From Archivesica marissinica (Eukaryota > Mollusca > Bivalvia > Venerida > Vesicomyidae), in the NCBI GenBank assembly GCA_014843695.1, contig CM026401.1, forward strand, positions 49,333,430 through 49,397,429: a DNA stretch of 64,000 bases. Reading direction: 5' to 3'. The translations under genes and the position numbers were made by a program. Shown here in pieces: positions 46,795 to 56,982 of this stretch. The stretch's first letter is position 1. Each line of letters opens with the position of its first letter. The notes below the pieces were generated by a model, which saw only the letters and a list, made by a program, of their open reading frames with translations, was not told the DNA's origin and made no database searches.

Positions 46795-47060
46795 TACCAG
46801 TTACTGGGAATCCAGGGATCGCAGGTTCGATCCCCCGTCTGAACCTAATAAAATTAATAGTCGTTCAGATGGGACGCTAAACCGAGGTCCCGTGTCGGTG
46901 CTTTACACCGTACACGTAAAAGAACCAGAGGAGACTCTGGAATGGGTCTCTGTCTGTATCATTGCACTATCCTCCCAAATCTAAAATGACTAATCTCTTC
47001 AGGAGGTGTCACTCATATGGGCAACCGGTAGCGACGATACATAAACGTAAAACACACACT
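46795..47060 (+). mobile_element. SINE family C, near full length but head-truncated
   Basis: TAGTACCAGTTACTGGGAAT is a damaged head; box B GGTTCGATCCCCCGTCTG and the full body to AAACGTAAAACACACAC follow. Confidence 0.85.
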
Positions 47061-47064
47061 CAAA

Positions 47065-47683
47065 TATATTAGAGGTGTATAAGGGCGTAGAATTTATGTG
47101 TTACTATAAATGTGCGGGGAAAAGTGCTTAATAGAAATTGGTTCATTTTCTCGAATGCTTTAGAAACAGATTGAGCTAATTTCGTCAAGACATTTAAATA
47201 TTCTGAGGAGAACAGCTCTACACATATTGGAATAGTTGGTCTTTTCCAGAACTATTTCATTATATATAGTGTTCTAAGTTCCTTAAATAATGAACATTCT
47301 AATAAAAAGCGAAATTCGTTTTCCAACTCCGACAAACGGCCAGATATTTTTCTATGTTTTTTCTGGATGAATGGGAATTTATGTGATAAGAATTCGTGCT
47401 ATGTATTCGTATTATAGGTATTAAAATTGTCCAATTGTTTTCAGGGAACTAGTTCCAAGCTTTCACTGGTGTGCACATAGAAATACGGACTTGAGCTGGA
47501 ATCCATAAGTGGCCAGGTCAATATATTTACGCAGTTGAAATTCTGCAACAATAATTGGTTCCCATGTGATTCGATGATGTTCCAGCAGGGATGTGGACAG
47601 CGTTTCGTGTTATTGTCCACATGTTTGCATTTAATTACAAAACTATGCACTTTATAATTTATATACATTCACTCAATACACTA
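47065..47683. other. Unidentified region with a minus-strand open frame
   Basis: The frame at 47441-47668 (75 codons on the minus strand) has a Cys/His-rich start (K-C-K-H-V and C-P-H-P-C) and looks protein-like. Another such frame (48075-48263) lies beyond the 60 bp array. I cannot name a family or join them; they may be remains of one decayed coding sequence. Confidence 0.25.
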
Positions 47684-48046
47684 TCCGAGTGTGTATTACG
47701 CAGAGTGAGTTTTCAATCGTCCTTCTATTACACATTTATATGTATCGAGTGTGTATTACGCAGAGTGAGTTTTCAATCGTCCTTCTATTACATATTTATA
47801 TGTATCGAGTGTGTATTACGCAGAGTGAGTTCTCACTCGTCCTTCTATTATATATTTATATGTATCGAGTGTGTATTACGCAGAGTGAGTTTCCAATCGT
47901 CCTTCTATTACATATTTATATGTATCGAGTGTGTATTACGCAGAGTGAATTTCCAATCGTCCTTCTATTACACATTTATATGTATCGAGTGTGTATTACG
48001 CAGAGTGAATTTCCAATCGTCCTTCTATTACATATTTATATGTATA
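47684..48046. repeat. Minisatellite, exactly 60 bp unit, 6 copies
   Basis: CGAGTGTGTATTACGCAGAG, then TGAGTTTTCAATCGTCCTTC, then TATTACACATTTATATG. Plus-strand frames are open; the minus strand has stops in every unit. Confidence 0.96.
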
Positions 48047-48529
48047 AATATGTAATAGTTGTTCTTTGTTAGAATTATATTTGGTTTATGTCACCTACAT
48101 TTTTGAATGCTAATTTGTGCACGAATAACTGGAGACTTGATATGGCACATCTAAATTGTGTCTGTGTTAGTTTTTCTAAATATAATTTATTAATGCCAAC
48201 ATCTGCGAATAATCGAGTTACGACTGACAAAGCAATATATCGAACAGCCTGAATGACGGACATATAGTAGACTTTCTGTCCTCGAAACCGTTCTTTGATG
48301 GACAGAAAACAAAATTAGTTGACGGTAAATATTTGTGATAGATGCATTTATTGTACAAATACTTCTGTCGTGCTGCTGTCTGTCTGGAGCAATATATTGC
48401 TACAGTTCACTACCAGTGCATGCAGTGTGCCGTACAGTATTTATAATAAATTCTGATACTATGTCTGGTCAACTAGACAATATCATATATAGGATAGAGT
48501 TGATAGAAAAAGGCCATTCAGTGAAATGT
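48047..48529. other. Intergenic DNA, nothing firmly recognised
   Basis: It holds the 62-codon minus-strand frame 48075-48263 mentioned above, and a 78-codon plus frame (48335-48571) that runs into repeat sequence. Confidence 0.35.
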
Positions 48530-49070
48530 TGTACTAGAGGACATAGAAAACGCACACTTATTATGATTTAGGCCACACCCCCCGCCCCCACTCTTCACCG
48601 TCCACATTAACTATATAATATCGCTTCAGGTGCGAAAGGTCCGGAGTTCGAGCCGCACTGGAGCCGTTACGATTGTGCCCTTAGGCAAGGCATTTAAATT
48701 CCACGTTGCCTCTTCTCTCTCCCTCGTGGCGATGGATTCCATCAGGAATGAGGTCTCGAGAGTGATTTATATAAGTTGAAATAACTTGTTTCGCAATCGA
48801 GCTAAAATAAATTTGTATAAACTAACTATATAATACATACTACAAGACATATACTAGAGGACATAAAAAACGCACACTTAATATGATCCACCCCGCCCCC
48901 ACTCTTCACCGTCCACATAACTATATAATACATACTACAAGACATATACTAGAGGACATAGAAAACGCACACTTAATATGATCCACCCCCCGCCCCCACT
49001 CTTCACCGTCCACATTAACTATATAATACATACTACAAGACATATACTAGAGGACATAGAAAACGCACAA
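48530..49070. repeat. Repeat of about 97 bp, 4 copies, interrupted by a SINE
   Basis: ACTAGAGGACATAGAAAACG occurs at 48533, 48853, 48948 and 49046, with CCGCCCCCACTCTTCACCG between. Its core is the reverse complement of the 36 bp unit at 49215-49747. Confidence 0.9.
48621..48822 (+). mobile_element. SINE family A, 5'-truncated, with 13 bp target duplication
   Basis: TAACTATATAATA is exact at 48608-48620 and 48823-48835. The copy starts within the anticodon arm (TCGCTTCAGGTGCGAA) and has the complete body and tail. Confidence 0.92.
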
Positions 49071-49214
49071 TTCAGATAAGTGTGTTTTTACATGAAAAAC
49101 AATAACTATATAAATACATAGTTTAGTTGTTCAGTTTGTGTTTTGTAATAAAGATGTGATATATCTTTGATGGAATCCTTCGTATTTCGTTTTCATGTAA
49201 TAATAATCATATAC

Positions 49215-49747
49215 TGTAGGTGTGCGTTTTCTATGTCCTCTAGTATATAATGTAGGTGTGCGTTTTCTATGTCCTCTAGTATATAATGTAGGTGTGCGTT
49301 TTCTATGTCCTCTAGTATATAATGTAGGTGTGCGTTTTCTATGTCCTCTAGTATATAATGTAGGTGTGCGTTTTCTATGTCCTCTAGTATATAATGTAGG
49401 TGTGCGTTTTCTATGTCCTCTAGTATATAATGTAGGTGTGCGTTTTCTATGTCCTCTAGTATATAATGTAGGTGTGCGTTTTCTATGTCCTCTAGTATAT
49501 AATGTAGGTGTGCGTTTTCTATGTCCTCTAGTATATAATGTAGGTGTGCGTTTTCTATGTCCTCTAGTATATAATGTAGGTGTGCGTTTTCTATGTCCTC
49601 TAGTATATAATGTAGGTGTGCGTTTTCTATGTCCTCTAGTATATAATGTAGGTGTGCGTTTTCTATGTCCTCTAGTATATAATGTAGGTGTGCGTTTTCT
49701 ATGTCCTCTAGTATATAATGTAGGTGTGCGTTTTCTATGTCCTCTAG
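49215..49747. repeat. Minisatellite, 36 bp unit, about 15 essentially identical copies
   Basis: GTAGGTGTGCGTTTTCTATG plus TCCTCTAGTATATAAT. Internal units appear identical. Both strands are open in one frame (12-residue repeats), which is a length-multiple-of-three effect. Confidence 0.98.
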
Positions 49748-49774
49748 CATAGTATAAACGTTATTTACTGTACT

Positions 49775-49925
49775 AGTATTGCGAAAGAAACTTGAACAAC
49801 TTATATTATATCCCTTTCCTTGGCGCGGATGATAGCGTATATGACGTCAATCGTGTGGGAGGAAACCGGAGTACACAGAGAAAACCCAGCTCTCGGATTA
49901 GGAGACCTCCGTCCGTGCAAAGTAA
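49775..49925 (-). mobile_element. SINE family F fragment
   Basis: TATTGCGAAAGAAACTTG, ACAACTTATATTA and GTGTGGGAGGAAACCGGAGT match the order of the 4872-5137 copy. The head is missing. Confidence 0.6.
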
Positions 49926-49969
49926 CAGAAACATTTGATAAAATCATCAGACTAATTTAGACTTAGACT

Positions 49970-50215
49970 TTGGGGTCTCCATGGCCGAGTGCTTAAGATC
50001 GTTGACTTCACATCACTTGCCTCTCACAGCTGTGTTTGAATCTCACTTCTATCAAGTGAGGAGCTATCCAGTTGGCATATGGCAGGTCGATGGTTCTACC
50101 CGTGTGTACGCACGTCCGTGCCAGCAATTCTGTTCGGAGGGGCATACGGGGTTTTCCTCCAGCAATAATAGCTGGAGAGTCGCTTATGACCTAAGCTAAG
50201 ACCCCACAAAGCAAA
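49970..50215 (+). mobile_element. SINE family D (tRNA-Ser-like head)
   Basis: GGGGTCTCCATGGCCGAGTG, box B TTTGAATCTC, then a body with GGGGTTTTCCTCCAGCAAT and the closing TATGACCTAAGC. The 72-codon frame across it is not a gene. Confidence 0.7.
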
Positions 50216-50232
50216 ACAAATTCTCTTTAGTT

Positions 50233-50460
50233 TACACAAATTTATTTTAGGTCGATTGCGAAACAATATATTTCAACTTATGTTAATCACGCTCGAGACC
50301 CCATTTCTGATGAAATATATCGCCACGAGAGAGAGAGAGAGAGGGAGAGAGAAGAGGCAACGTGGACTTTAAATGCCTTGCCTAAGGGTACAGACGTAAC
50401 GACTCCAGACCTTTCGCACCTGAATCGAGCGCGCATCCACTGCGCTATCACGACGTCCAC
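50233..50460 (-). mobile_element. SINE family A, full length with 12 bp target duplication
   Basis: TTCTCTTTAGTT stands at 50221-50232 and 50461-50472. A GA-rich expansion (GAGAGAGAGAGAG) lies in the body near 50331-50350. Confidence 0.88.
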
Positions 50461-50472
50461 TTCTCTTTAGTT

Positions 50473-51020
50473 GTAGCAAAGTATGCACGTACATATGGAA
50501 GAAAGGGGCTTATACAGTTAGACGTCCTGCCAAGAGCATTACGGAGATAATCATAATTATCTACTATTCATCAAAGATCGAGTAGTTGCATGACCAACTA
50601 ACTGGAACTGAAACGAGTACGGATAAGTAATCTGACATGCTAGTCCATTTGTCATCTTGTAACATAATACCAATTTCCGTTTGCGCCCTCGACTACATAG
50701 TTTCCCCATCCACATCCAAGATAAATCTGACGGATTGAGATATGTTTTGAATTAAGGAATGAATCGTGGGTTAATAGTTTCCATCGGCCCGTCGGGGTAT
50801 AAACTACATTGGGGTGGTTAAAGTGTGTTACGGTCGAATGCATTTATTTCAATGACACAAAGAAATCATAACACATTGTGCATTTAAAATGCTTTTAGTC
50901 CAGATTTGCAGCTTACCGTTTGAAGAGATCATCCTTGGAAACACGTAAACTGTAAGACACGCCTTTTCTCGCGACGAACGCTGCCTAACACTGCGATATT
51001 TACGCATGAATGTAACTTCG
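50473..51020. other. Intergenic DNA with one unexplained minus-strand frame
   Basis: 50652-50843 (minus) encodes 63 residues with a G-C-G-W-G-N-Y-V and N-W-Y-Y-V-T-R end. It looks protein-like, but I recognise no family and see no exon signals. The segment 50940-51000 resembles 37217-37280. Confidence 0.25.
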
Positions 51021-51021
51021 A

Positions 51022-51297
51022 TTTATACAAATGTATTTTAGATCGATTGATAAACATGTTCTTAGAACTATATTAATCATTCTCGAGACCTCATTCCTGG
51101 TGGAATCCACCGCCACGAGAAGAGACAACGTGGAATGTAAATGCCTCGACTAAGGGCGCAATCGTATCGGCTCCATTGTTGCCTATTCTCTCAACCTCGT
51201 GGCTATGAATTCCACCAGGAATGAGGTCTCAAAAGTGATTAATATAAGTTGTGAGAACTTGTTTCGCAATCAAGCTAAAATAAATCTGTATAAACTA
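51022..51297. mobile_element. Two family A SINE parts in inverted orientation
   Basis: 51022-51176 is a minus-strand copy (tail at left, ending in the body at CGTATCGGCTCCA). 51177-51297 is a plus-strand copy from the body (GCCTATTCTCTC) to the tail. They meet body-to-body and could fold into a long hairpin. Confidence 0.75.
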
Positions 51298-51559
51298 ACG
51301 CCTAGTTTTGTTGTCAGAAGTATTAAGCCTTTTAAGCTCCGAATCAGGAGCGGTTGCCGCAAAACATCATTTGAACTGGGTTACATGCACTATCTCTTAG
51401 TTTTAATTCTTAAGCTCATATTCAAGTACGTTTTTCCATTTCTTTTTGTCATTTTTTTTTCGCATATGATATAATAATTAACAAATATTCACCACGAAAC
51501 TTAATTTTATATGTTCTTTTTCTACATCAGATCATACATTACAGAAATTGTTCATCCAA
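51298..51559. other. AT-rich DNA, nothing recognised
   Basis: No feature beyond T-runs. Confidence 0.3.
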
Positions 51560-51771
51560 CATTGTTTATTTAGTTCGAAGTGACGGATAGGGCTGTAAAT
51601 AATGTTGTTATAACTTGTAGCCCAACCCATTTGCTTTTTTTCCCTTGACAAAACAAATGTATCGTATACTGCAATCATACAATTACATATTAATCTCTGA
51701 TTAGTTCTTAGTATTGTATGTATATATGTAATGTATTGTATGAAAAAATGAAATACAATATTATTAAATGT
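51560..51771 (+). mobile_element. LINE 3' tail in plus orientation
   Basis: ACTTGTAGCCCAACCCATTT followed by an AT-rich tail ending AATACAATATTATTAAA. It is the complement of the tails at 39054 and 44852. Confidence 0.6.
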
Positions 51772-52400
51772 CTGCACTCTGACGGGTTGTACTGTATAAA
51801 TGCGAGCAAGTCTATTCCCGTGTCTGCTCTGATAGGATTTACTGTATAAATGCGAGTATGTCCATTCCCGTGTCTGCTCTGACAGGTTTTACTGTATAAA
51901 TGCGAGCATGTCCATTCCCGTGTCTGCTCTAACAGGTTGTACTGTATAAATGCGAGCATGTCCATTCCCGTGTCTGCTCTGACAGGTTGTACTGTATAAA
52001 TGCGAGCAGGTCCATTCCCGTGTCTGCTCTGACAGGTTGTACTGTATAAATGCGAGCAAGTCCATTCCCGTGTCTGCTCTGACAGGTTTTACTGTATAAA
52101 TGCGAGCAAGTCCATTCCCGTGTCTGCTCTGACAGGTTTTACTGTATAAATGCGAGCATGTCCATTCCCGTGTCTGCTCTAACAGGTTGTACTGTATAAA
52201 TGCGAGCAGGTCCATTCCCGTGTCTGCTCTGACAGGTTGTACTGTATAAATGCGAGCAGGTCCATTCCCGTGTCTGCTCTGACAGGTTGTACTGTATAAA
52301 TGCGAGCAAGTCCATTCCCGTGTCTGCTCTGACAGGTTTTACTGTATGTTGACAAGAAAGTCCATTCTCGTGGGTTCTCTGACAGGTTTTACTCTATTAG
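51772..52400. repeat. Minisatellite, 50 bp unit, about 12.5 copies
   Basis: TCTGACAGGTTGTACTGTAT, then AAATGCGAGCAAGTCCATTC, then CCGTGTCTGC. The last two units (from 52330) are visibly decayed. Confidence 0.96.
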
Positions 52401-53373
52401 TACAAGAAAGTTTCCATTAACTCAAAACGAGCAAAGATTCAATTATGGGTAGTGCAAACTAAACTACAAATCTAGTTAGAAATAGATATGAACATGCTAG
52501 TGCCACGAGACAACTAAATAATGAACAGAATAATATGGAAGTGCAATATGTATGGTTTGATACTTTTCTAGCATTTGTATATACCAAACCTAATTAGTAA
52601 GGATAATTCAATTATGTATAGCAGTTTTTCTCTCTCCATTTATTGGTCAAATAGCGAACGTCAAAGATCTCGTGACTACAAAGTGAACTTACAACGCCGA
52701 ACATATGTTGAATACAATATACTGAAATGGTCTTAGTTAAAATGTTTCTTGAAAATATAATAGAAGTGTTTTTTATTAAGTCACAATTTGTTTTTGTTAC
52801 GTCGACATTTCTCTCCTGGGCAATGAACGCAATAGGAGTACAGGAAACGGAACCAGTCAGAATATATTCAAAATTGTTCTAAAAGTAAGTAAGTTGTTAT
52901 TAAAGTGACATGTGCACATTTCAACAAATATATATAGCAAATATTAAACAACAAGAAGACGCACTCGGCCCCGTTGGCCTATGAGTCACCTAATAATATG
53001 CATTCAATAGTAAGTATATAGTGTGAACAGAAGCGATCTGATCATTAGATTAATAAATTGAAAAATATGGCGCTATTCACAAATCATATGGGTTATCAAT
53101 GTACAAAGTAATTAAGAACATGTCCATAGGACACATGTGCCCCAGCTTCTTCTCATATCTACAATGACAAGGTCCATTACTGTGACCTAGTAGCGCGGTA
53201 GTACAAACAAACCGGCCGAACGCATGCACGCACAAGAGCAGATGTGAGTCCCTCACATTGGGGCATATGATATGTGATATATACAATACCCGTTAACACA
53301 TGTATACTGACGTTTCTGTGGGATATACCCACCTTTCTCAAGATCGAATCAAGTTCATAATCAGCAGTATGAG
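52401..53373. other. Intergenic DNA, nothing recognised
   Basis: AT-rich; short frames without domains. Confidence 0.4.
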
Positions 53374-53490
53374 AAACGGAAGTTACTGTCTTCAAGAATC
53401 AAAACAATAGACGGCAACGTTCTACAGAGCAACGTCACGTCGCCGTCTATTGTTTTGATTCTTGAAGATTGAAGACAATAACTCCCGTTT
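53374..53490. repeat. Long hairpin with perfect 25 bp inner arms
   Basis: 53391-53415 and 53442-53466 are exact reverse complements containing AATCAAAACAATAGACGGC, with a 26 nt loop. Outer arms (AAACGGAAGTTACTGTC against GACAATAACTCCCGTTT) extend the pairing with mismatches and a small bulge. Confidence 0.85.
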
Positions 53491-53601
53491 TAGTGTGATG
53501 TAGGCTACATACTCTTCGGACTACATAATATACACACATTGTCATCAATTCACAAAAGAAGTTATCGTCATATGTACAGAACAAGAAGACAATTTATAAC
53601 C

Positions 53602-54052
53602 TTAAAGCGACATTGCATCGCAAAAAACATCAACACTAACATTGAATCTATAGACACTGTTTTTGTGGTCTATACACTTTCAAAAATTGAAGGTAGGATT
53701 GCATATATCTGTCATCCACACTCCTGAATGTTGACGTTTGTTTGTCATTGGAGTCAATACTAGACGTGTGATAATTTAACTAAGATTAGTCTACACATAA
53801 ATATGCAGAGGCACACATATGAAATATAACTGTAAATATGTATCATAAATCGTGTTACTCAGGATACGTACCTTGTATTACGCATGCATGGATGTCGACC
53901 CTATTTACATTATTTTGCTATGTCAACAAACCGGGTATACGAGTTGAAATACTCCGTTTTTGAGGCAAGTATTTGGAAAGAAATTATACCATATAATTGG
54001 AAATTACATTCTGCAGAAATGTGTGTCTTTACTGATGTAGTGTCGCTTTAAA
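53602..54052. mobile_element. TTAA-flanked MITE (family M), 451 bp
   Basis: TTAA AGCGACATTGCATCG at the left and GATGTAGTGTCGCT TTAA at the right. The interior matches 14418-14925. Confidence 0.88.
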
Positions 54053-54279
54053 CATATAGTTTATCATCCATAAAACATGTTATATATATAATATATCAAT
54101 AGTCGAACATCTATCTACTTATAGTACAATAGAAAACATACATTTTCAATTTTGGATCCTTTCAACACAGTCCCACAAAGGGAGCCCCGAACTCGCACCG
54201 CATAAACGGCACCACATAGAGCAAGTGGCGCCTACACATGGTCGCCTTGAATTTGAAAATATAATAAAACGGTTAATTA
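54053..54279. other. AT-rich DNA, nothing recognised
   Basis: A GC-richer patch near 54170-54230 (GGGAGCCCCGAACTCGCACC) might be an old SINE head, too diverged to assign. Confidence 0.3.
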
Positions 54280-54424
54280 CTCATGGCTGTTGACCCTATT
54301 TACATTATGTTGTTATGTCAACAAACGTCGTATACGACGCTTGTTTATTAATTAAAATATTCCGATTCTGTTACAAATATTTTGAAAAATATGATACTAT
54401 ATAATAGGAAATTGCATTGTGTAG
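54280..54424. mobile_element. Family M MITE, right-half fragment
   Basis: GACCCTATTTACATTATG, TTATGTCAACAAACGTCG and TAGGAAATTGCATT follow the right half of full copies. It is cut by the family B fragment that follows. Confidence 0.65.
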
Positions 54425-54426
54425 AT

Positions 54427-54492
54427 TCCGCCTTTGTGGTAGAGTGATTAAGGTCGCTGACTTTGTAACTGTATACGGTAATCGAATAACAG
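54427..54492 (+). mobile_element. SINE family B head fragment
   Basis: CCGCCTTTGTGGTAGAGTGA through GGTCGCTGACTTTGTAACTG. It is diverged and the body is absent. Confidence 0.65.
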
Positions 54493-54777
54493 TCTTTGCT
54501 GGTCTTCAGTAAAAGTTCAAAGCACTCAAATCAACTGGTAATATGTGTGTATACGCATCACACGGTGCCTTCAAATCCCAGTTCGTATCCAATATAATCC
54601 AAATATATCTCATCATTTATAGATAAGCAAGCTTGGACACGTATTTCATGAAATATCAAGCTACATATGTTCCAGTAGACATGTTTGGTATAACTGTCAG
54701 TCAATATATCAATTTGGATATATTTGTGTTGGTGCAAACACCTAATTGTACTGGGAATGCACAAGTTATCCTTAGGT

Positions 54778-54955
54778 CGAGCCCCGCTGGAGCCGTTACG
54801 GTTGTACCCTTAGGCAAGGCATTTAATTTCCACATTGCCTCTCCTCTCTCCCTCGTGGCGATGGATTCCATCAGGAATGAGGTCTTGAGAGTGATTAATA
54901 CAAGTTGTAAGAACTTGTTTCGCAATCGAGCTAATATAAATGTGTATACACTAAT
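54778..54955 (+). mobile_element. SINE family A, starting in box B
   Basis: GTCGAGCCCCGCTGGAGCCG to TCGCAATCGAGCTAATATAA. The 5' half of the head is missing. Confidence 0.82.
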
Positions 54956-55208
54956 TCTTATAAAACTTATAAAACTCCAGATTTTAACATTACACACTGG
55001 ATACATTTCTGATGTAATATCACACATGTGTGGGAAACCCTTTAAGATTAAGATGCTGACCAATCATACATGTTAGGGATGTCTACGCCAAATATACGCG
55101 TTTCTCTGCCAAATGGACTTGGTTCTCTACCAATATAAACAGTCAGTGTAGTTCCATGTATAATTGTCGTTTATAAACTGGGAATCTCTCGCAGCAAACA
55201 GAACAGCG
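54956..55208. other. Intergenic DNA, nothing recognised
   Basis: No feature apart from the edge of the LINE fragment that follows. Confidence 0.3.
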
Positions 55209-55450
55209 TGGAGACAACAGCTGCCAACGGGCTTAAAGAGGGGGAGAACTCGTTCTGCAAGCAGCCGCTGACGCCAAACAGTGTGAGCCGCCACCAACTG
55301 CATCGCCTTCCAGTGACTCTGTCTGCACGTGCGAAGGCTGCAACCGCCACTGCAGGCCACGCATCGGACTGTACAGCCACAGCAGACGGTGCTCATCTGG
55401 AGACTCAACGGGCGATAACTCTGACAAGACTGACGGATGTCGAAGATATT
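55209..55450 (+). pseudogene. LINE ORF2 C-terminal zinc-finger fragment
   Basis: In the plus frame ending at the TGA at 55450, codons from 55324 read C-x-C-E-x-C-N-R-x-C, then R-I-G-L-Y-S-H-S-R-R-C. This Cys/His finger closes many invertebrate LINE polyproteins. The preceding codons (W-R-Q-Q-L from 55209) lie in another frame, so one frameshift is present. The patch is much more GC-rich than its surroundings. The longer overlapping frames on both strands are shadows. Confidence 0.75.
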
Positions 55451-55494
55451 GATATTTTGATATTTATTGATATTTTGATATTTTATTTCTGAAT

Positions 55495-55560
55495 TCCAAT
55501 AGGCTCAAACGCCCATGAGGATATATACATGCATACTTTATGGCAAACAGTGATAATAGC
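55495..55560 (-). mobile_element. LINE 3' tail, reverse orientation
   Basis: AATAGGCTCAAACGCCCATG and AGGATATATACATGCATAC are the complement of the tail seen at 10683 and 10787. Confidence 0.6.
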
Positions 55561-55739
55561 ATACATTTTATAAATACTTGTACAATGTACATAAATATCA
55601 AACATAAAGAAATATATAGTTGTTCAAATTTGGAGAAGGTTATACGTATTCATGATCATATTTTACATATAGTATGCATACATTTACATTAATTACTCAC
55701 ATTTTAAATATTGCTATATTGCTATAGTGTAGCTGTTAC

Positions 55740-56905
55740 CATAATAGTATAATGTTCCAGGTTATTTATATTGCTTAGCTGTTCATTCGCTATTTAAATT
55801 TTCTCTCTAACTAATAATAATTAGATTTTTAAAACAATGAAACAAATATGACGTTGACCTTAAACGAAACGAAACAGAAAGACCAACAAATGGTTTCCTA
55901 ATGTGTAATTCAATTTGTAAGTTAGCCATTTATCATCCACGCTCCCTAAAGTTTAAGATTCGCATGGTGTGCTAACTATTTAACACATTTAAGTAATACA
56001 ATCTACATTTCTAGGGAGTTAGCTGAAAGTACCTGGAATATTACATTACATTATTTGCTGCATACAGATTTTCATTTCGGTTTGCAAAAGCATTATGTAC
56101 ATACACACCTAATTTCCTAATGATAGTCTGGCTTTCATTATTAATCAATTCTATAAACTTATACATATTTGGACGCCTCCAAAATTTCGCTGGAATATAC
56201 TGACACCTTAAAGCAGCATTACATTGTATGAAATAAAAGATATTTGAAAAATTCAATAATTACGTATGGGAAACAATGCTGCTACACATTCTAACATTAT
56301 ACTTTGTATGCTTATGTTCATTTGGTAAACAGTATTTTTTGGCGATAAAACAAACTCGAAACAGAAAGTAGGACTTTCCGAGTCGATCGGTCACGCACTT
56401 GTTTACAACCGGAACGCATCGTCCGCACTTGTTTACATTCGGAATGCATCGTCCCCATTTGTCCCACGTTGTCTTTTTTAATTAAATTACTTGATATGTT
56501 GATTCATACCTCTGTTAGCTAAGTCGTTTAGGGACATTTCTACATCCCCGCGAGGGGTTCGACATTAGAGGAAGATAGATAGATAGTCTTTCATGTTCAA
56601 AATATATACGTTGTTTTCTACATCCTCTGTTGTTTCACGCATGCGCGCTGTGCGTGTTGACATTTCGTGTGTTGATAAACAAATTCGCGTATACGACGGT
56701 TTAAATTTATTGGAATTTTATCGTTTCTGAGCGACTATTTCGATTTTTGTAAACACACACACACACATTAGTATTTATATTTTACCCAAAACATCCTTTA
56801 TTACGATGTAATGTTGCTTTAAATCATTGTACATAACAAAGTGAAATTCATCCTCTATTTCATTAGAAGTTACAGCATTATTACACATAGATCAATACTC
56901 ATTAA
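55740..56905 (-). pseudogene. LINE ORF2 C-terminus split by a TTAA MITE
   Basis: On the minus strand the part right of the MITE (about 56905-56823) encodes E-I-E-D-E-F-H-F-V. The part left of it (56207-56041) encodes W-R-R-P-N-M-Y-K-F-I-E-L-I and on to a stop. The two parts meet in frame at the TTAA. The rest toward 55740 looks like 3' UTR. It is the same family as 20770-21340. Confidence 0.75.
56208..56822. mobile_element. TTAA-flanked MITE, 615 bp subfamily M2
   Basis: TTAA AGCAGCATTACATTG at the left, CGATGTAATGTTGCT TTAA at the right. It is the inverse orientation of the 32314-32923 copy, sharing CCGAGTCGATCGGTCACGC and GGGACATTTCTACATCCCCG. Confidence 0.9.
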
Positions 56906-56982
56906 TACACATCATACAATTAAGATAATTATGGAGGTAATTAATTAACATAATCTAAAAATATAAACTCATTATGTTACAT

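Noticed and set aside
49193..49752. Long open frames on both strands encoding perfect 12-residue repeats
   Set aside because: The 36 bp unit is a multiple of three without stops in these frames; codons simply follow the DNA repeat. No start context, signal peptide or unique flanking coding sequence.
50652..50843. 63-codon minus-strand frame as a gene
   Set aside because: Protein-like composition but no recognisable family, exon signals or neighbours; kept only as a note in the region entry.
55127..55492. 93- and 94-codon frames on opposite strands
   Set aside because: They are shadows of the LINE zinc-finger fragment, which lies in a different plus-strand frame.
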